Below are positions 9,732 to 20,945 of a DNA stretch of 64,000 nucleotides, one piece after another (the first letter of the stretch is position 1; every line of letters begins with the position of its first letter). Both the position numbers and the translations under genes were made by a program. Source of the DNA: Alphaproteobacteria bacterium. Its GTDB lineage: Bacteria; Pseudomonadota; Alphaproteobacteria; Rhizobiales; Methyloligellaceae. The stretch is from the NCBI GenBank assembly GCA_016869535.1, contig VGDX01000002.1, positions 1 to 64,000 of the forward strand, read 5' to 3'. The notes under the pieces are model-generated. The model saw nothing but the letters and a program-made list of their open reading frames with translations, did no database searches and was not told the DNA's origin.

Positions 9732-10079
9732 CTATCCTCCCACCGCGATCGGTTCGGGCATATCGGCGAGGCTCTCCGGCGCGAGCTCGACTTCCAGTCC
9801 GTCGAGATCCTTGTTCATGATGATCTGGCAGCAGAGCCTAGAGCGCGCGTCAACCTGAAAGGCGCCGTCGAGCATTTCCAGTTCCTCGCCGGAAGGTGGC
9901 ACGAGCTTGGACACCCACTCTTCCCCGACCCAGACATGGCAGGTGGCGCAGGCGCAGGCGCCGCCGCACTCGGCCTTGATCGGCAAGCCCCAGTCGCGGA
10001 TCACTTCCATGACGCGCCAGCCCTCCAAGGCTTCAAGCCGGTGGGTGGTGCCGTCGGGCATGCGCACGGTGAGATACAT
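9732..10079 (-). CDS. 2Fe-2S ferredoxin, probable donor to CysI
   Basis: The 115-residue protein is an adrenodoxin-type 2Fe-2S ferredoxin. The cluster ligands are C38-x5-C44-x2-C47 (in CGGACACATC) and a fourth cysteine at 83 in RLCCQI. The C-terminal LxxxPES segment is typical of the class. It is the first intact gene of the sulfate operon, and with no CysJ in view it is the natural electron donor for sulfite reductase. A fragment of a ferredoxin-NADP reductase lies just upstream, which suggests the original pair was reductase then ferredoxin. If that reductase is lost, the ferredoxin must be reduced by an enzyme encoded elsewhere. Confidence 0.9.
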   Translation of the reverse strand: MYLTVRMPDGTTHRLEALEGWRVMEVIRDWGLPIKAECGGACACATCHVWVGEEWVSKLVPPSGEELEMLDGAFQVDARSRLCCQIIMNKDLDGLEVELAPESLADMPEPIAVGG

Positions 10080-10091
10080 GTCAGGCCACCT

Positions 10092-10343
<252 letters not shown>

Positions 10344-10555
10344 TCAAACCGGGCTTCGCCGCAATGGACCCGACGTGCCGGAGGGCTGTTGCGCAAATTC
10401 CTTCCCGTGGAGCGAATATTGCAACACTTCGACAGGCCCGGTTACCGCCGTTCCGAGCCCAGCAACTGTTTACTGTTGCTCGAATGCACTAATGCCTTCC
10501 CGTACCCTTCTCTAGAGTTCGATTGCTTGAACCGCGCGCGTCGGGGGGGACCGCG

Positions 10556-13500
10556 ATGGGGCACCGCAGACACCGGGGGATGCCCGCGTCGCGGCGATTG
10601 CGGCGCGCTAGTTCTGCGCGTGGTCTCAAGCCCCAACAGCATAGAATTTTTCTGCTTCCGCCGGTTCGGCGCAAATCGCTGCTGCTCGGCACCGCGCTCG
10701 CTTCGACGCTCCTGATCGGCAGCCTGATTGTGCCGGCGCCGGCCGAGGCGGTCGTGTTTTGTCCTCAGCCTCCCGGCGGCCCGATCCTCATCAACTTGAA
10801 CACCGATCCGATCGTCTGCAACAACGCCTTCGACATCACCAACAATGCGGGTATCGCCATCGATCTCAGTACCGGTGGCGACGGCCTGTTCATCGATGTG
10901 GACAATAGCGGCGAGCTGATCTCCCAAGATGCGGTTCAGGCTTTCGGCATTCGCGCCCTAACAGATGGCACCAACAGCCGGATCGACATCGTCAACAACA
11001 ACGACATCACGGCCAACACTCCTGGCGGGATTTACGGGATTGGCATTGTCGCGTTTACAGCCTACACGAGCAGCCCGATCGACATCGTGAACCGCGGCGA
11101 CATCGTGGCGAACGCAACCGGCCCCGGCTCCTACGCCGCCGGCATTGTCGCGGACGGTGTTTTTGCCAGCCCTGGCCCCGGTCCCGTCTCCATCCGGAAT
11201 AGCGGTGAGCTCAGGGCGACGACCGGCAATGGCGACTTCTCACAGGCGTTCGGCATCGGTAGCTTCAATGGTTCTAACAGTTCCATCGAGATCGTGAACT
11301 TGGCGGCATCTCGGTGACCGGTGGCGACGGCACCGAAATCCACGTCTTAGGCGTCGTTGCGGATGTTCGGGGCTACAACACGCCCACCCGAATCGAGAAC
11401 CATGGCGACGTCAGGGCGGTTGTCGGCGACGGCTTCGGCGCCGACGTATCGGGTCTTATCGCCTTCTCGTATGGCGTCAACAGTCCCATCGAAATTTTCA
11501 ACGACGCCGAGCTCAGGGCGACGGCGGGCGATGGGAACTACGCCGTTGCCACCGGCATTCTGGGACGCTCCCTCTACGACACCAGTCCCGTCGTCATCAC
11601 CAACAGAGGCGATCTCATGGTGAAGAACGGCAACGGCGACGGCCTGTATACCTTCGGTGTGGCTGGCGTCACCGTCGGTGCAGACAGCGACATCGACATC
11701 TTCAACCGGGGCGACGCCAAAGTGACCTCCGGCAACGGCAATGACACCATGACGGCTGGTGTTGCGGCGCTGGCCTTGGGGACGACAACCAGTATCGGCA
11801 TCGAGAATCACGGCGATCTCGCCGTGACGATAGGCGCTGCCCGCAACTCGCGGGCCTTTGGCATTTACGCAAATTTCCGCGATCTCCAGGTGCCGAGCAC
11901 TGATCAGCCCATCACCATCGTGAACACCGGCGACCTCCACGTCACAGGCGGGTTCGCCTACCGCTCAAGTGTTTACGGCATCTTTGCGAACACAGTTTAT
12001 GGCGACCAGAACAGTCCCATCGCCATCGATAATGAAGGCGATATCGTATCGACTATTCGTAATGGCTATGCCTACGGCATTGTCGCGGACACGAATTCAC
12101 TCAACAGCCCGGTCGACATCATCAACCGGGGAGACGTTACGACAGACGGAACGTACAGAGCCTACAGCATCGATGTGCGCACGGGTCGAGCGGGCAGCCC
12201 GATCAATGTGGTGAACAACGGCAATCTTGCAGCCAATGTCGGCAATGCCGATTTCGCCCAGAGTGGCGGCATCAGGCTCGTATCGACCTATTTCGACAGC
12301 CCGATCAGCGTCGAGAACCGCGGCGACATCGTGTCATCCACCGGCAATGGCTATTATGCACGCGCCAGCGGCATTGCCGTGGGCACCGGCGCGAGCCCGA
12401 TCGCCATCGTCAATCACGGCGACGTCAAGGCCATTCTCGGCCACGGCGACTATTCTATTGCCGCTGGCGTCGCGGCGAACGTCTATCACTACTACCCCGG
12501 AACCGGCCCCGTCAGCATCGTGAACACCGGCGATGTCGAAGTGATCGCCGGCAACGGCGACAGAACCCTGGCTGCCGGTCTTCTGGGGCTCACCGGCTTT
12601 TTTGGCTACTCTCCCCCCGGCAATCCGGTCAGCATCGTCAACCGGGGCGATGTCCGGGTTTCAATCGGCAACGGCGCGAACGCGGCGGGGGTCGGCATTT
12701 TCGCCGCCACCCAGGGTCCCACCAGCCCGGTTGCCATCGAGAATTCCGGGTCGGTGTTTGGCGGAACCGCGGGCATCGCCACTTTCAGCTACACCGCCAC
12801 CACCATCGTCAATTCGGGTTACGTTTCGGCGTCGTCGCTTCTGGCCATCGACGGCGGCGGCGCGACGTTTTTCAATCCCATGCTCGGCCGCGGCGCGAGC
12901 GTCGACATCATCAACACCGGCCGCATTGTCGGGTTCGTCAACATGACGGATGAAGCCGACACCTTCCTCAACCAGGCGGGTGGCGTGTTCGAGACCAAGC
13001 GCACCAGCAACTTCTTCGGCGGCAGCGATCTGTTCCGCAACGAGGCTGGCGCGACCATCCTGGCCGCCACCAATCCCGGCCAGCGCGAGCGCAGTTCCTT
13101 CATCAATCTCGACCGCTTCGAAAACCAGGGCCGGATCACGCTGCAGGACAATCAGGTCGGCGACGTGTTCGAGGTCTCCAACACGGTGGGCGGCAGGGAC
13201 CTCAACTTTGCCGCCTCCGGGAATTCGCGGCTTGCGGTCGACGCCTTTCTCGGACCGCCGGGGTCCACCGCCGATAATCTGATCATCAACGGCAATGTCA
13301 GCGGCAGGACGCCGGTAGCGGTCAACAACACCAATCCCGGCCCGGGCTCGCTCAATACCGTGGGCATTCCGGTCGTGTATGTGAACGGCAATGTGAAGAA
13401 GGACGCCTTCTATCTACCTGAGCCGATCGACACCGGCTTTTTTAATTACGACATGTTCTTTGAGCCGACCGGAAGCGGCATCTTCGAGCTTAGGAACTTC

Positions 13501-14517
13501 GCCGGCCCCGGCGCGCGTCTGCTGCCGCAGATCGTCACCGCGGCGCACGATATCTGGTATCTCAGCTCTTCGACCTGGCTCGACCGCACCGCCGATCTGC
13601 GCGTGCTCCTGAACGGCGGCGTGGCGCCCATTGCCTATGACCCGACCGGCGCACAGGCCGATGGCGCGCCGGCAGCCTTCACGCCTGCGGTCTGGGCAAG
13701 GGGTGCCGGCGCCTGGCTCGATCGCGACAAGAGCGAGAGCGTGACCGCCTTCGGCCGCAACTACCAATTCAATCTCGACCGCGAGCTCGACATCATCGAT
13801 TGGCAGATGGGTCTCGATCTCGGCAAGCGCGATTTCCTCTCGGCCAACGACATCCTGGTGTTCGGCATGCTGGGCGGCTTCGTCAATGCCGATCTCGACT
13901 ACGACCAGCTCGGCCGCGCCTTCGACTTCTCGGGCGGACAGGTCGGCGGTTATGCCACCTATCTCAAGGGCGGGTTGTTCGTCGACACATTGCTCAACGT
14001 GCATCTGCTCGAACTCGAGACCGCAACGCTTGGCTTCCCCAGCTCGCTCGACGTCACCACGGTGGGCTTGCGCACCGACAGCGGCTACCGTTTCGGCTCG
14101 TTCACCGGCGGCCCGTTCATCGAGCCTCTGGCCACCATCCTCGTGACCTGGGCTGATATCGACGGCTTCTCGCTCGCCGGCAATACGGTGTCCTTCGACG
14201 ACGAGGCGGCGTGGCGCGGACGCCTTGGCCTTAGGGTCGGCACCTCCACGCCAATCTGGGGGACCACGGTGCTCGAGCCGTTCGTTATCGGCAGTCTGTG
14301 GGGCGCACTCTCGGACGCCAATCAGGCGACGCTCACCTCGACGGGCACCACTTTCCGCTTCGAGGACGGCCATGACGACATCTGGGGAGAAGTATCGCTC
14401 GGCGCCAATCTCTTTACGCCCGGCGCCGGCACCGCCGTGTTCGCCAAGCTCGACGTCATCTTCGGCGACGATATCGACGGTTTGAGCGGCAAGGCCGGCA
14501 TGCGCGTCGCCTGGTAG
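10556..14517 (+). pseudogene. Repeat-rich autotransporter, interrupted by one frameshift
   Basis: The first frame starts at ATG 10556 (after a GGGGGGA site) and has a long signal region ending in APAEA before VVF. The passenger follows, with about fifteen imperfect repeats of 33-45 residues centred on the pattern VNxGDI-x(5)-GNG and SPIxI, predicted to fold as a beta-helix. Near 11300 the frame shifts: the sequence reads IEIVNL then stops at 11317, while another frame continues with GGISVTGGDGTEIHV in perfect repeat register to 14517. Loss of a single G explains this. The C-terminal roughly 280 residues form an autotransporter barrel (AVWARGAGAW onward) ending in the aromatic W. With the frame restored the protein would be about 1,320 residues. 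The change may be real or a sequencing error; no long homopolymer suggests phase variation. Confidence 0.85.
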
Positions 14518-14529
14518 GCAGGCGGGGGC

Positions 14530-15762
14530 CTATTCGGCCGCCAACCTCACATATTGACCGTTGGCGACTGGGCAGGCGGCCCAGAGTTCCGTCAGCGCCT
14601 TGATCAGATGGGCCATCTGCGCGTCGGTATGCACCGGCGAGGGCGTGAAACGCATACGCTCGGTGCCGCGCTTCACCGTCGGGTAGTTGATCGGCTGCAC
14701 ATAGATGCCATAGCGGGTGAGCAGCGTATCGGTGACCGCCTTGCAATGAACTGGATCGCCGACCATGACCGGAACGATATGGCTCGGATTCTCGATCACC
14801 GGCAGCCGGACCTCGGCCATCAGGCCTTTTAGCTTGCGTACCCGCTCATTGAGCCGTGCGCGCTCGACTTCGCTCCGCTTCAGGTGACGGATCGAGGCCA
14901 GAGCGCCTGCGGCCAGCGCCGGGGCGAGTGATGTGGTGAAGATGAAGCCCGGCGCATAGGAGCGGATGGCGTCGCAACAATCCCTGCTCGCGGCGATATA
15001 GCCGCCCATGACGCCGAAGCCCTTGGCCAGCGTGCCGTTGATGATGTCGATGCGATGCATCACACCGTCGCGCTCCGCGATACCGCCGCCCCGCGGGCCG
15101 TAAAGGCCGACGGCGTGCACTTCGTCGAGATAGGTCAGCGCATGATATTTCTCGGCGAGATCGCAGATCGCAGCGATCGGGGCGATATTGCCGTCCATGG
15201 AATAGACGCTCTCGAAGGCGATAATCTTCGGCGTCGAGACCGGCACTTGCTTGAGCAGCTCTTCGAGATGCTCCAGGTCATTGTGACGGAAGATGTGCTT
15301 CTCGCCCCCGCCATGGCGGATTCCCTCGATCATCGAGGCATGGTTCTTCTGGTCGGAGAAGATCACCGTGCCGGGGATCAATTTGACGAGCGTTGAGAGC
15401 GTCGCCTCGTTGGCGATATAGGCCGAGGTAAAGAGAAGAGCCGCTTCCTTGTCATGCAGATCGGCAAGCTCGGCCTCGAGCTCCACGTGATAATGGGTGG
15501 TGCCGGCGATATTGCGTGTGCCGCCTGAGCCGGCGCCAACTTCGTCGATCGCTTCATGCATGGCGGCGCGCACAGCCGGATTCTGGCTCATGCCGAGATA
15601 GTCGTTGGAGCACCAGACAGTCACGCCTCGCGTTCCGTCGGGGCTGAAATGGTCGGCGATCGGATAGGCACCGCAACGGCGCTTCAGGTCGGCAAAGACC
15701 CGGTAGCGGCCTTCCTGGTGCAGCGACTCAAGATGTCGGCGAAAGCGATTCTCGTAATCCAT
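14530..15762 (-). CDS. hemA: 5-aminolevulinate synthase HemA
   Basis: This pyridoxal-phosphate enzyme condenses glycine and succinyl-CoA to 5-aminolevulinate, the first step of heme synthesis in alphaproteobacteria. The 410-residue protein has CSNDYLGM (51-58), [17 protein letters not shown] (211-227) and the PLP lysine K247 in GTLAKGFGV. The ATG at 15762 gives the usual MDYE-like start; a TTG two codons earlier is possible. It converges with the autotransporter, 12 bases apart, with no obvious terminator between. Its product supplies both heme and the siroheme needed by the cys operon. Confidence 0.95.
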   Translation of the reverse strand: MDYENRFRRHLESLHQEGRYRVFADLKRRCGAYPIADHFSPDGTRGVTVWCSNDYLGMSQNPAVRAAMHEAIDEVGAGSGGTRNIAGTTHYHVELEAELADLHDKEAALLFTSAYIANEATLSTLVKLIPGTVIFSDQKNHASMIEGIRHGGGEKHIFRHNDLEHLEELLKQVPVSTPKIIAFESVYSMDGNIAPIAAICDLAEKYHALTYLDEVHAVGLYGPRGGGIAERDGVMHRIDIINGTLAKGFGVMGGYIAASRDCCDAIRSYAPGFIFTTSLAPALAAGALASIRHLKRSEVERARLNERVRKLKGLMAEVRLPVIENPSHIVPVMVGDPVHCKAVTDTLLTRYGIYVQPINYPTVKRGTERMRFTPSPVHTDAQMAHLIKALTELWAACPVANGQYVRLAAE

Positions 15763-16488
15763 GCCCAACTACCCTAGACCTCGGCCATTCGCCGTTCTGT
15801 CATTTTTGGGTGCTCGCCGTCAGATATCGTCGTCGAGCCCAGAAAACTCAAGTCTTAGAGGCGTTCCAAGGAAGTATCCTAATAAGGGCCGCCTCACAAG
15901 GAAACCAAGCCGTTCCAGGCGGCAGCGGATTGTCGCATGACCGGGAGCAATCAATGGCCTGGCGGAGCCGCGGACACGATTCGCTGCAACTGGTTGGGCT
16001 CTCGTGATTGAGCAGTCCGGCGCGTAAAGACCACATTTTTCGGCCAAGAAAACCCCAGAGTATTAGCAAGGATAGAGAATCGCGCTGAGGAGCAGAACGC
16101 TGCCAATCTGCCACCTGATTAGGCAGTCCACGTCTCGCCGACGCGGATCGAGATCACCACAGCCGGAGCCCTGGGGAAACCCCTCGTTACGCTCTGCGGA
16201 TACTCCCAAGCTCTTGACATCAGGTGATTTTCTGGCATTGTCAAAACCGGCGCCCGCGCGTTTTTTCCACCCCAAATTCGTGGCGGAAATGTCACAAGAA
16301 GGCCAAAAACGACCGCGCCCGCTTTGATAGCAATTTACCTTCCTGCCGGAACGCGTATAAGCACAGATCAGAACTCTCTTCGGGGGGATTTCTGCCCAGG
16401 GACTATGGCGGGGGTTCGCCAAAACGGTGCCGAGAGGCCAATTCGAAGCGAGAGTTTGGATTTAGGCAATTTATCAGGGAAGGTGGAG
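15763..16488. other. Gene-free region between hemA and the porin
   Basis: This 726-base divergent gap carries the promoters of hemA (minus) and the porin (plus). No reading frame in it looks real on either strand. The clearest element is an inverted repeat TTGACA (16214-16219) and TGTCAA (16239-16244), separated by 19 bases. The left arm also resembles a -35 box, but no good -10 follows at the right spacing. The stretch after about 16380 is probably the porin leader, ending in the strong AGGGAAGGTGGAG ribosome-binding site. Confidence 0.5.
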
Positions 16489-18027
16489 ATGGACATGTTT
16501 GGGGGACTGACAAAAACATCCAGCCGCATCGCCATCGCAGCCGCGTTTGGCTTGACGCTCGGGGGTTACGCCCTGAGCTCTGGGCCCGCTAAAGCGGCCG
16601 ACTTAGGCGGCGATTGCTGCGCAGATCTCGAGGAGCGGGTGGCCGAGCTCGAGGCGACGACCGTCCGTAAGGGCAACAAGAAGGTGTCGGTGACGCTTTC
16701 CGGTTGGGTCGTCAAGACCGTCAACTGGTGGGATGATGGGGACATCTCCGAAGGCCATGTCGGCGACAAGGACGCGGACTTGGCGAGCCGCTTCGCCATT
16801 ACCGGCAGCGCGACGATCGCACCGGGCTGGTCTGGCGGCTACAACATCACTGTCACGGTTCCGGGCGCGTTTGCTGGCCAGATTCAGGATGGCAACGTGT
16901 TCGGTATCAATTCCGACCAGTTCAACGAAGACTCGGGTCTCCTCAGCGGTATCAACACGCTGTATTCCTACATTTTTCTGAAAAGCGATACCTGGGGTGC
17001 GCTCAACTGGGGTTATCTGAGCCCGGCCTCTGACAACCCGGCGGTTCTTGCCGACATTTCGGGCACGGTCATCGAATCGAACGCGGTGTTGTTTGAAGGC
17101 AGTGGCTTCTTTCTGCGGCCCAAAGGCGCTGGCGTCGGGGGTCTGGCAGGCCTTTCTGGTCTGACTACGCCGGTGCAGTGCAACTCGGGCGTCGGCAATA
17201 TCGGCGTGGACTGCTATGGCGCTCCGCAAAGCGGCGTGCGCTACGACTCGCCAACTTGGGGCGGCTTCCGCTTCGAGGCGAGCTGGACCGAGTTCCTCGA
17301 GAGCATTCCGATGGGTGGTGTCCCATTTGCCATAGGTGCTCCGAATATCGATGCCTATGACATTGCCGTGTTCTACAACGGTGATTGGGGCAACTTCAAA
17401 GTGTCGGCCGCCTATTCGTACACGCACATGGACGGCAATTTGCTGGTGGCAACAAATTCAGGTGCAGATGTTAACCTGCATCAGGCCGGTGCAACAGTTA
17501 TGCACGTGCCTTCAGGACTCGGCCTTTACGGCATGTACCAGAACGACAGCCTCGACGGGAGTTACTTCAACCCTGTCACTGACAGGAACCAGGGTTTTGC
17601 CGATACGGATGTCTGGTACCTGAAACCCTTCATCAAGAGGACTTGGAACCCGGCGGGTGCTACTGTGCTCTATGGCGAGTACGGCCAGTATAACAATCAG
17701 TTCAACGGCTTTGCGGGTAATAACCAGTGCGGCGCGTTCGCCGGTCTTGGAGGCAGCGCAGGTACCTTCTGTGCACCTGTTATTGGTGTCGATACTGGCC
17801 TGTTCGTGACAGGATCCGAAGTGCAGCGCTGGGGACTGGGTGTGGTCCAGGAGATCGACTCGGCCGCCATGCACCTGTTCGCCAGGTGGCAGCATCAGGA
17901 CGTCAGCATAGACTTCGTTGGCGCCAACTTCGTTGCTGGCACAGGCACGGTTATCAACTCACAGCGGGTTGGCCAGGGCTTCGACGACTTCAACCTGTTC
18001 CAGGTCGGCGGCATCATATTCTTCTAA
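16489..18027 (+). CDS. Outer-membrane porin, Omp2/Porin_2 type
   Basis: A general diffusion porin that lets small hydrophilic solutes cross the outer membrane. The ATG at 16489 follows AGGGAAGGTGGAG. A signal peptide (IAIAAAFGLTLGG, cleavage after PAKA) leads to a mature protein beginning ADLGGDCCADLEERVAELEA. The short N-terminal coiled coil before the barrel (VRKGNKKVSVTLSGWV) is typical of rhizobial porins. The product is 512 residues and ends in the aromatic pair FF, the usual signal for barrel insertion. The two adjacent cysteines near the mature N-terminus also occur in relatives. It is monocistronic, with a strong terminator 28 bases after the stop. Confidence 0.9.
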   Translation: MDMFGGLTKTSSRIAIAAAFGLTLGGYALSSGPAKAADLGGDCCADLEERVAELEATTVRKGNKKVSVTLSGWVVKTVNWWDDGDISEGHVGDKDADLASRFAITGSATIAPGWSGGYNITVTVPGAFAGQIQDGNVFGINSDQFNEDSGLLSGINTLYSYIFLKSDTWGALNWGYLSPASDNPAVLADISGTVIESNAVLFEGSGFFLRPKGAGVGGLAGLSGLTTPVQCNSGVGNIGVDCYGAPQSGVRYDSPTWGGFRFEASWTEFLESIPMGGVPFAIGAPNIDAYDIAVFYNGDWGNFKVSAAYSYTHMDGNLLVATNSGADVNLHQAGATVMHVPSGLGLYGMYQNDSLDGSYFNPVTDRNQGFADTDVWYLKPFIKRTWNPAGATVLYGEYGQYNNQFNGFAGNNQCGAFAGLGGSAGTFCAPVIGVDTGLFVTGSEVQRWGLGVVQEIDSAAMHLFARWQHQDVSIDFVGANFVAGTGTVINSQRVGQGFDDFNLFQVGGIIFF

Positions 18028-18055
18028 GCCGCAAGCCCGAATCTAGAACAAAGGG

Positions 18056-18084
18056 AAGCCGCCCTCCGGGGCGGCTTCTTTTTT
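18056..18084 (+). terminator. Rho-independent terminator of the porin gene
   Basis: A perfect 9-base stem (aagccgccc and gggcggctt) closes a TCCG loop and is followed by CTTTTTT. It lies 28 bases after the porin stop codon and ends that single-gene transcript. Confidence 0.93.
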
Positions 18085-18287
18085 GGCTATTGTATACTTG
18101 GCAAACCAAGGGCAATCCCATTTCTCCCCCTAAGAAACGGGGTTCCAATACCTGTCCTATCCAAGCCGTATTTAGGTTGCCCGCGAACTCGGCTACGATG
18201 AAAGCGAGGCGGCTTTCGAGGAGCAACTAAGGAAGATCGCGTAAACGCCACCGCCAGCAACGCCAAAACTAAAGCCAAAGCGGAAGG

Positions 18288-19112
18288 CTAAGGCTTCCGC
18301 GCCGTGACATATAGCGCCCAGCCGAAGTACCGCGCCAACCAGGTGTCGCATTCAGATGGCAGCACGGCGCGAGCGAGACGGGCGAGCGGTCCCACAAGGA
18401 AGAGCTGCCGGTAAGAGAGCTGATTTAGGCGGCAGACATGCTGATCGAAGTAGCGCAGCAGGGCAATGGCCTCGCCCTTGCTATACACCATGGCAAGAGG
18501 GCAAGCGGCGCCGTCGTTGCGGTTGAGGGCGTCCTGCTGAGTCATGCTGCGATAGCGAGGATCGAATAGACGTTTCAGTCGAAACAGCACGACATATTTG
18601 TAGCTGTAACGATGATAGAGCATGACGATGATCTCACCGCCCGGCTTAAGCACGCGGCGCATCTCCGCGACCAAAGGTGCAGGATCGGCGATATGATGCA
18701 GGACGCCCATTGAACAGACGATGTCGAAATGATGGTCCGGATAGGGGAGGTGAACGCCGTCGATCTGCTGGAAAGACCCGTGTATCCCCTCGATCTCGAA
18801 ACGACGACGCGAAAGTTTGACTGCGGTGCCGGTCAAATCGACGCCATGGACCTCGGCACCGCGTCTTGCGTAACGCGACAAGACATAGCCGTTACCGCAT
18901 CCAACATCTAGGACGCGCTTGCCATGGCTCATCTCATAGCCGTGAATCAGATTCGAATAAGCGTAGGGCTCGCAGTCCTGCGCTTCACGGATTTCATCGA
19001 AACATCGGAAATATTCTGGACTGCTAAGCGGTGCAGCTATGCCCTCAGCAGCTACAGGGTTGTCTTCCCAGAAACGACGGACGCTCTCAATAGTTACTGT
19101 CGCTGGTAACAA
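18288..19112 (-). CDS. Class I SAM-dependent methyltransferase
   Basis: The 274-residue protein has a Rossmann methyltransferase core: motif I VLDVGCGNG at 67-75, an acidic end of strand 2 in HGVDLTG, motif III FDIVCSMGVLHHI and a later VLKPGGEIIVMLYHR. This resembles UbiE/Methyltransf_11 enzymes, including small-molecule, quinone and sugar methylases. The C-terminal roughly 100 residues, rich in aromatic and basic residues, are not recognised, and the substrate cannot be told. The start is probably TTG at 19112, preceded by GGGGGTGATAC, because no upstream ATG fits. It is a single gene divergent from the ABC pair that starts at 19283. Confidence 0.8.
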   Translation of the reverse strand: MLPATVTIESVRRFWEDNPVAAEGIAAPLSSPEYFRCFDEIREAQDCEPYAYSNLIHGYEMSHGKRVLDVGCGNGYVLSRYARRGAEVHGVDLTGTAVKLSRRRFEIEGIHGSFQQIDGVHLPYPDHHFDIVCSMGVLHHIADPAPLVAEMRRVLKPGGEIIVMLYHRYSYKYVVLFRLKRLFDPRYRSMTQQDALNRNDGAACPLAMVYSKGEAIALLRYFDQHVCRLNQLSYRQLFLVGPLARLARAVLPSECDTWLARYFGWALYVTARKP

Positions 19113-19282
19113 GTATCACCCCCGTTCAATCAGATCGGGAGGATAACAGATTATTTGGGTTCGGAAGTATACAATGCCCTTCTTCTGGGTGAACAGGCTT
19201 CCGGATATCCGGTGTCGGGTTTCAGCCTTGAAGCCTCGCCAAGGGGTTGGCACCTGGCGCCAGATACCTGATATAGAGACGC

Positions 19283-20065
19283 ATGCAGAAAGAAGCGTCT
19301 GGAAAGGGTTCCGGTCCGGCCCCCGTCCTCACCGTCAAGAATGTGTCCTATTGGTACGGGGCGAAGCGCGCTCTCGACGATGTGAGCTTCGAGGTCTATC
19401 CCGGCAAGGTCACTGCCCTGCTTGGACCGAACGGCGCCGGCAAGACCACGCTGTTCTCGCTCATCACCCGCCTGTTCGACGCACCCACGGGCCGCATCGA
19501 GATTTGCGGCAAGGCGGCGTCCGAGTGGGGCTCGCGCGCCCTTGGGCCTCTCGGGGTCGTGTTCCAGCAGCCGACGCTCGATCTCGATCTCACCGTGAAG
19601 CAGAATCTGCGTTACTTCGCTTCGCTGCGAGGCCTGGCCCGTAAGGAGGCTGACGAGCGGATGCTCCGGGCGCTTACGGCGCTGGACATGGAGGAGCGCA
19701 TCCATGAACGCGTACGCTCCCTAAACGGCGGCCATCGGCGCCGGGTCGAAATCGCGCGCGCCTTGCTGCACAGCCCGAAGCTTCTCCTACTCGACGAGCC
19801 GACCATCGGTCTCGATGTGCCGACGCGTTCGGCCATCGTGAACCACGTGCACGATCTGGCCCGCACCGGGAATATCGGCGTGCTGTGGGCCACCCATCTT
19901 TTCGACGAAGTCGAGCCCGACGATGACCTGCTCGTGCTCGACCGCGGGCGCATCGTGGCGCGCGGCGTAGCCAAGGACGTGGTAGCCGAGACCGGAGCAA
20001 AGGATCTCGGCGGCGCGTTTAAGCTCCTGATCGGCGGTGCGGCCGAGGAAGACGTCGCCGCATGA
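19283..20065 (+). CDS. ABC-2 type ATP-binding protein of the quinoprotein-ADH-associated family
   Basis: The 260-residue ATPase has Walker A GPNGAGKTT (48-56), Walker B LLLLDEPTIGLD and H-loop WATHLFDE. The signature is the uncommon LNGGHRRRVEIARAL instead of LSGGQ. That variant is characteristic of the ATPases found with PQQ-dependent alcohol dehydrogenases (PedB in Pseudomonas; LutE in methylotroph lanthanide clusters is a relative). It overlaps the permease gene by 4 bases (ATGA). The pair probably exports or handles a small molecule at the inner membrane; the substrate is unknown. No quinoprotein dehydrogenase gene lies in this window, though pqqB is 20 kb away. Confidence 0.85.
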   Translation: MQKEASGKGSGPAPVLTVKNVSYWYGAKRALDDVSFEVYPGKVTALLGPNGAGKTTLFSLITRLFDAPTGRIEICGKAASEWGSRALGPLGVVFQQPTLDLDLTVKQNLRYFASLRGLARKEADERMLRALTALDMEERIHERVRSLNGGHRRRVEIARALLHSPKLLLLDEPTIGLDVPTRSAIVNHVHDLARTGNIGVLWATHLFDEVEPDDDLLVLDRGRIVARGVAKDVVAETGAKDLGGAFKLLIGGAAEEDVAA

Positions 20066-20943
20066 CGTTTACCCATTACGGCCGCGCCTTCTATGGCATC
20101 GTCTGGCGCGAGATGTTGCGTTTCATGCAGCAGCGCGAGCGGTTTCTCGCCGCGCTTGTGCGGCCGCTCATCTGGCTGATCATCTTCGCCGCCGGCTTTC
20201 GCGCGGCGCTCGGCATTTCGATCATCCCGCCCTACCAGACCTACATCACCTACGACGTCTACATCACGCCGGGCCTGCTCGCCATGATCCAGCTGTTCCA
20301 GGGCATGCAGAGTTCACTGTCGATGGTCTATGACCGGGAGATGGGATCGATGCGCGTACTGCTGACCACACCGCTGCCGCGCTGGTTCCTGCTGCTCGCG
20401 CGCCTGTTCGCCAGCGTCATCGTCTCGCTGTTCCAGGTCTATGCCTTCCTGATCGTGGCGCAACTCCTCGGCGTGCAGCTCCCGGCCTGGCACGCGATCT
20501 GGACCACGCCCATCCCGTTCTGGCCGCACGAATTCGGCCTGGTCATCCCGCCGATCGAATATCTCTATGTGTTGCCGGCCCTCATCCTCACCGGCATGAT
20601 GTTCGGAGCGCTCGGCATGCTGCTGTCCTCCACCATCAAGCAGCTGGAAAATTTCGCCGGCATCATGAACTTCGTGATTTTCCCGATGTTTTTCGCCTCA
20701 TCGGCGCTTTATCCGCTGTGGAAGCTCAAGGAAGGCAGCATCTGGCTCTATTACATCGCCTTCTATAACCCGTTCACCTGGGCGGTCGAGCTTATCCGCT
20801 TCGCGCTCTATCGCGAGATCAACTGGACGGCACTTGCGGTCGTTGCCGGGTGCCTGTTCGTGTTCCTGTTGCTATCGATCTGGGCTTACGACCCCTCGCG
20901 CGGCATTCAGCAGCGGAAGGTGGCAGCGCCTGTCACCGGCTGA
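20062..20943 (+). CDS. ABC-2 type permease, partner of the preceding ATPase
   Basis: The 293-residue protein is very hydrophobic, with about six predicted membrane segments (near 28-48, 75-95, 115-140, 175-200, 210-230 and 260-283). It has the ABC-2 permease layout including YDREMGSMRVLLTTPLPRW, the cytoplasmic coupling segment. It matches the PedC-type permeases that accompany the LNGGH-type ATPases. It is translationally coupled to the ATPase (4-base overlap) and converges with a taurine-type ABC operon 2 bases downstream. Function beyond membrane transport is not shown. Confidence 0.85.
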   Translation: MTFTHYGRAFYGIVWREMLRFMQQRERFLAALVRPLIWLIIFAAGFRAALGISIIPPYQTYITYDVYITPGLLAMIQLFQGMQSSLSMVYDREMGSMRVLLTTPLPRWFLLLARLFASVIVSLFQVYAFLIVAQLLGVQLPAWHAIWTTPIPFWPHEFGLVIPPIEYLYVLPALILTGMMFGALGMLLSSTIKQLENFAGIMNFVIFPMFFASSALYPLWKLKEGSIWLYYIAFYNPFTWAVELIRFALYREINWTALAVVAGCLFVFLLLSIWAYDPSRGIQQRKVAAPVTG

Positions 20944-20945
20944 TA

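Noticed and set aside
16063-16422. Possible gene between hemA and the porin (minus strand)
   Set aside because: Composition is erratic, no ribosome site or family signal is visible, and it overlaps the porin leader.
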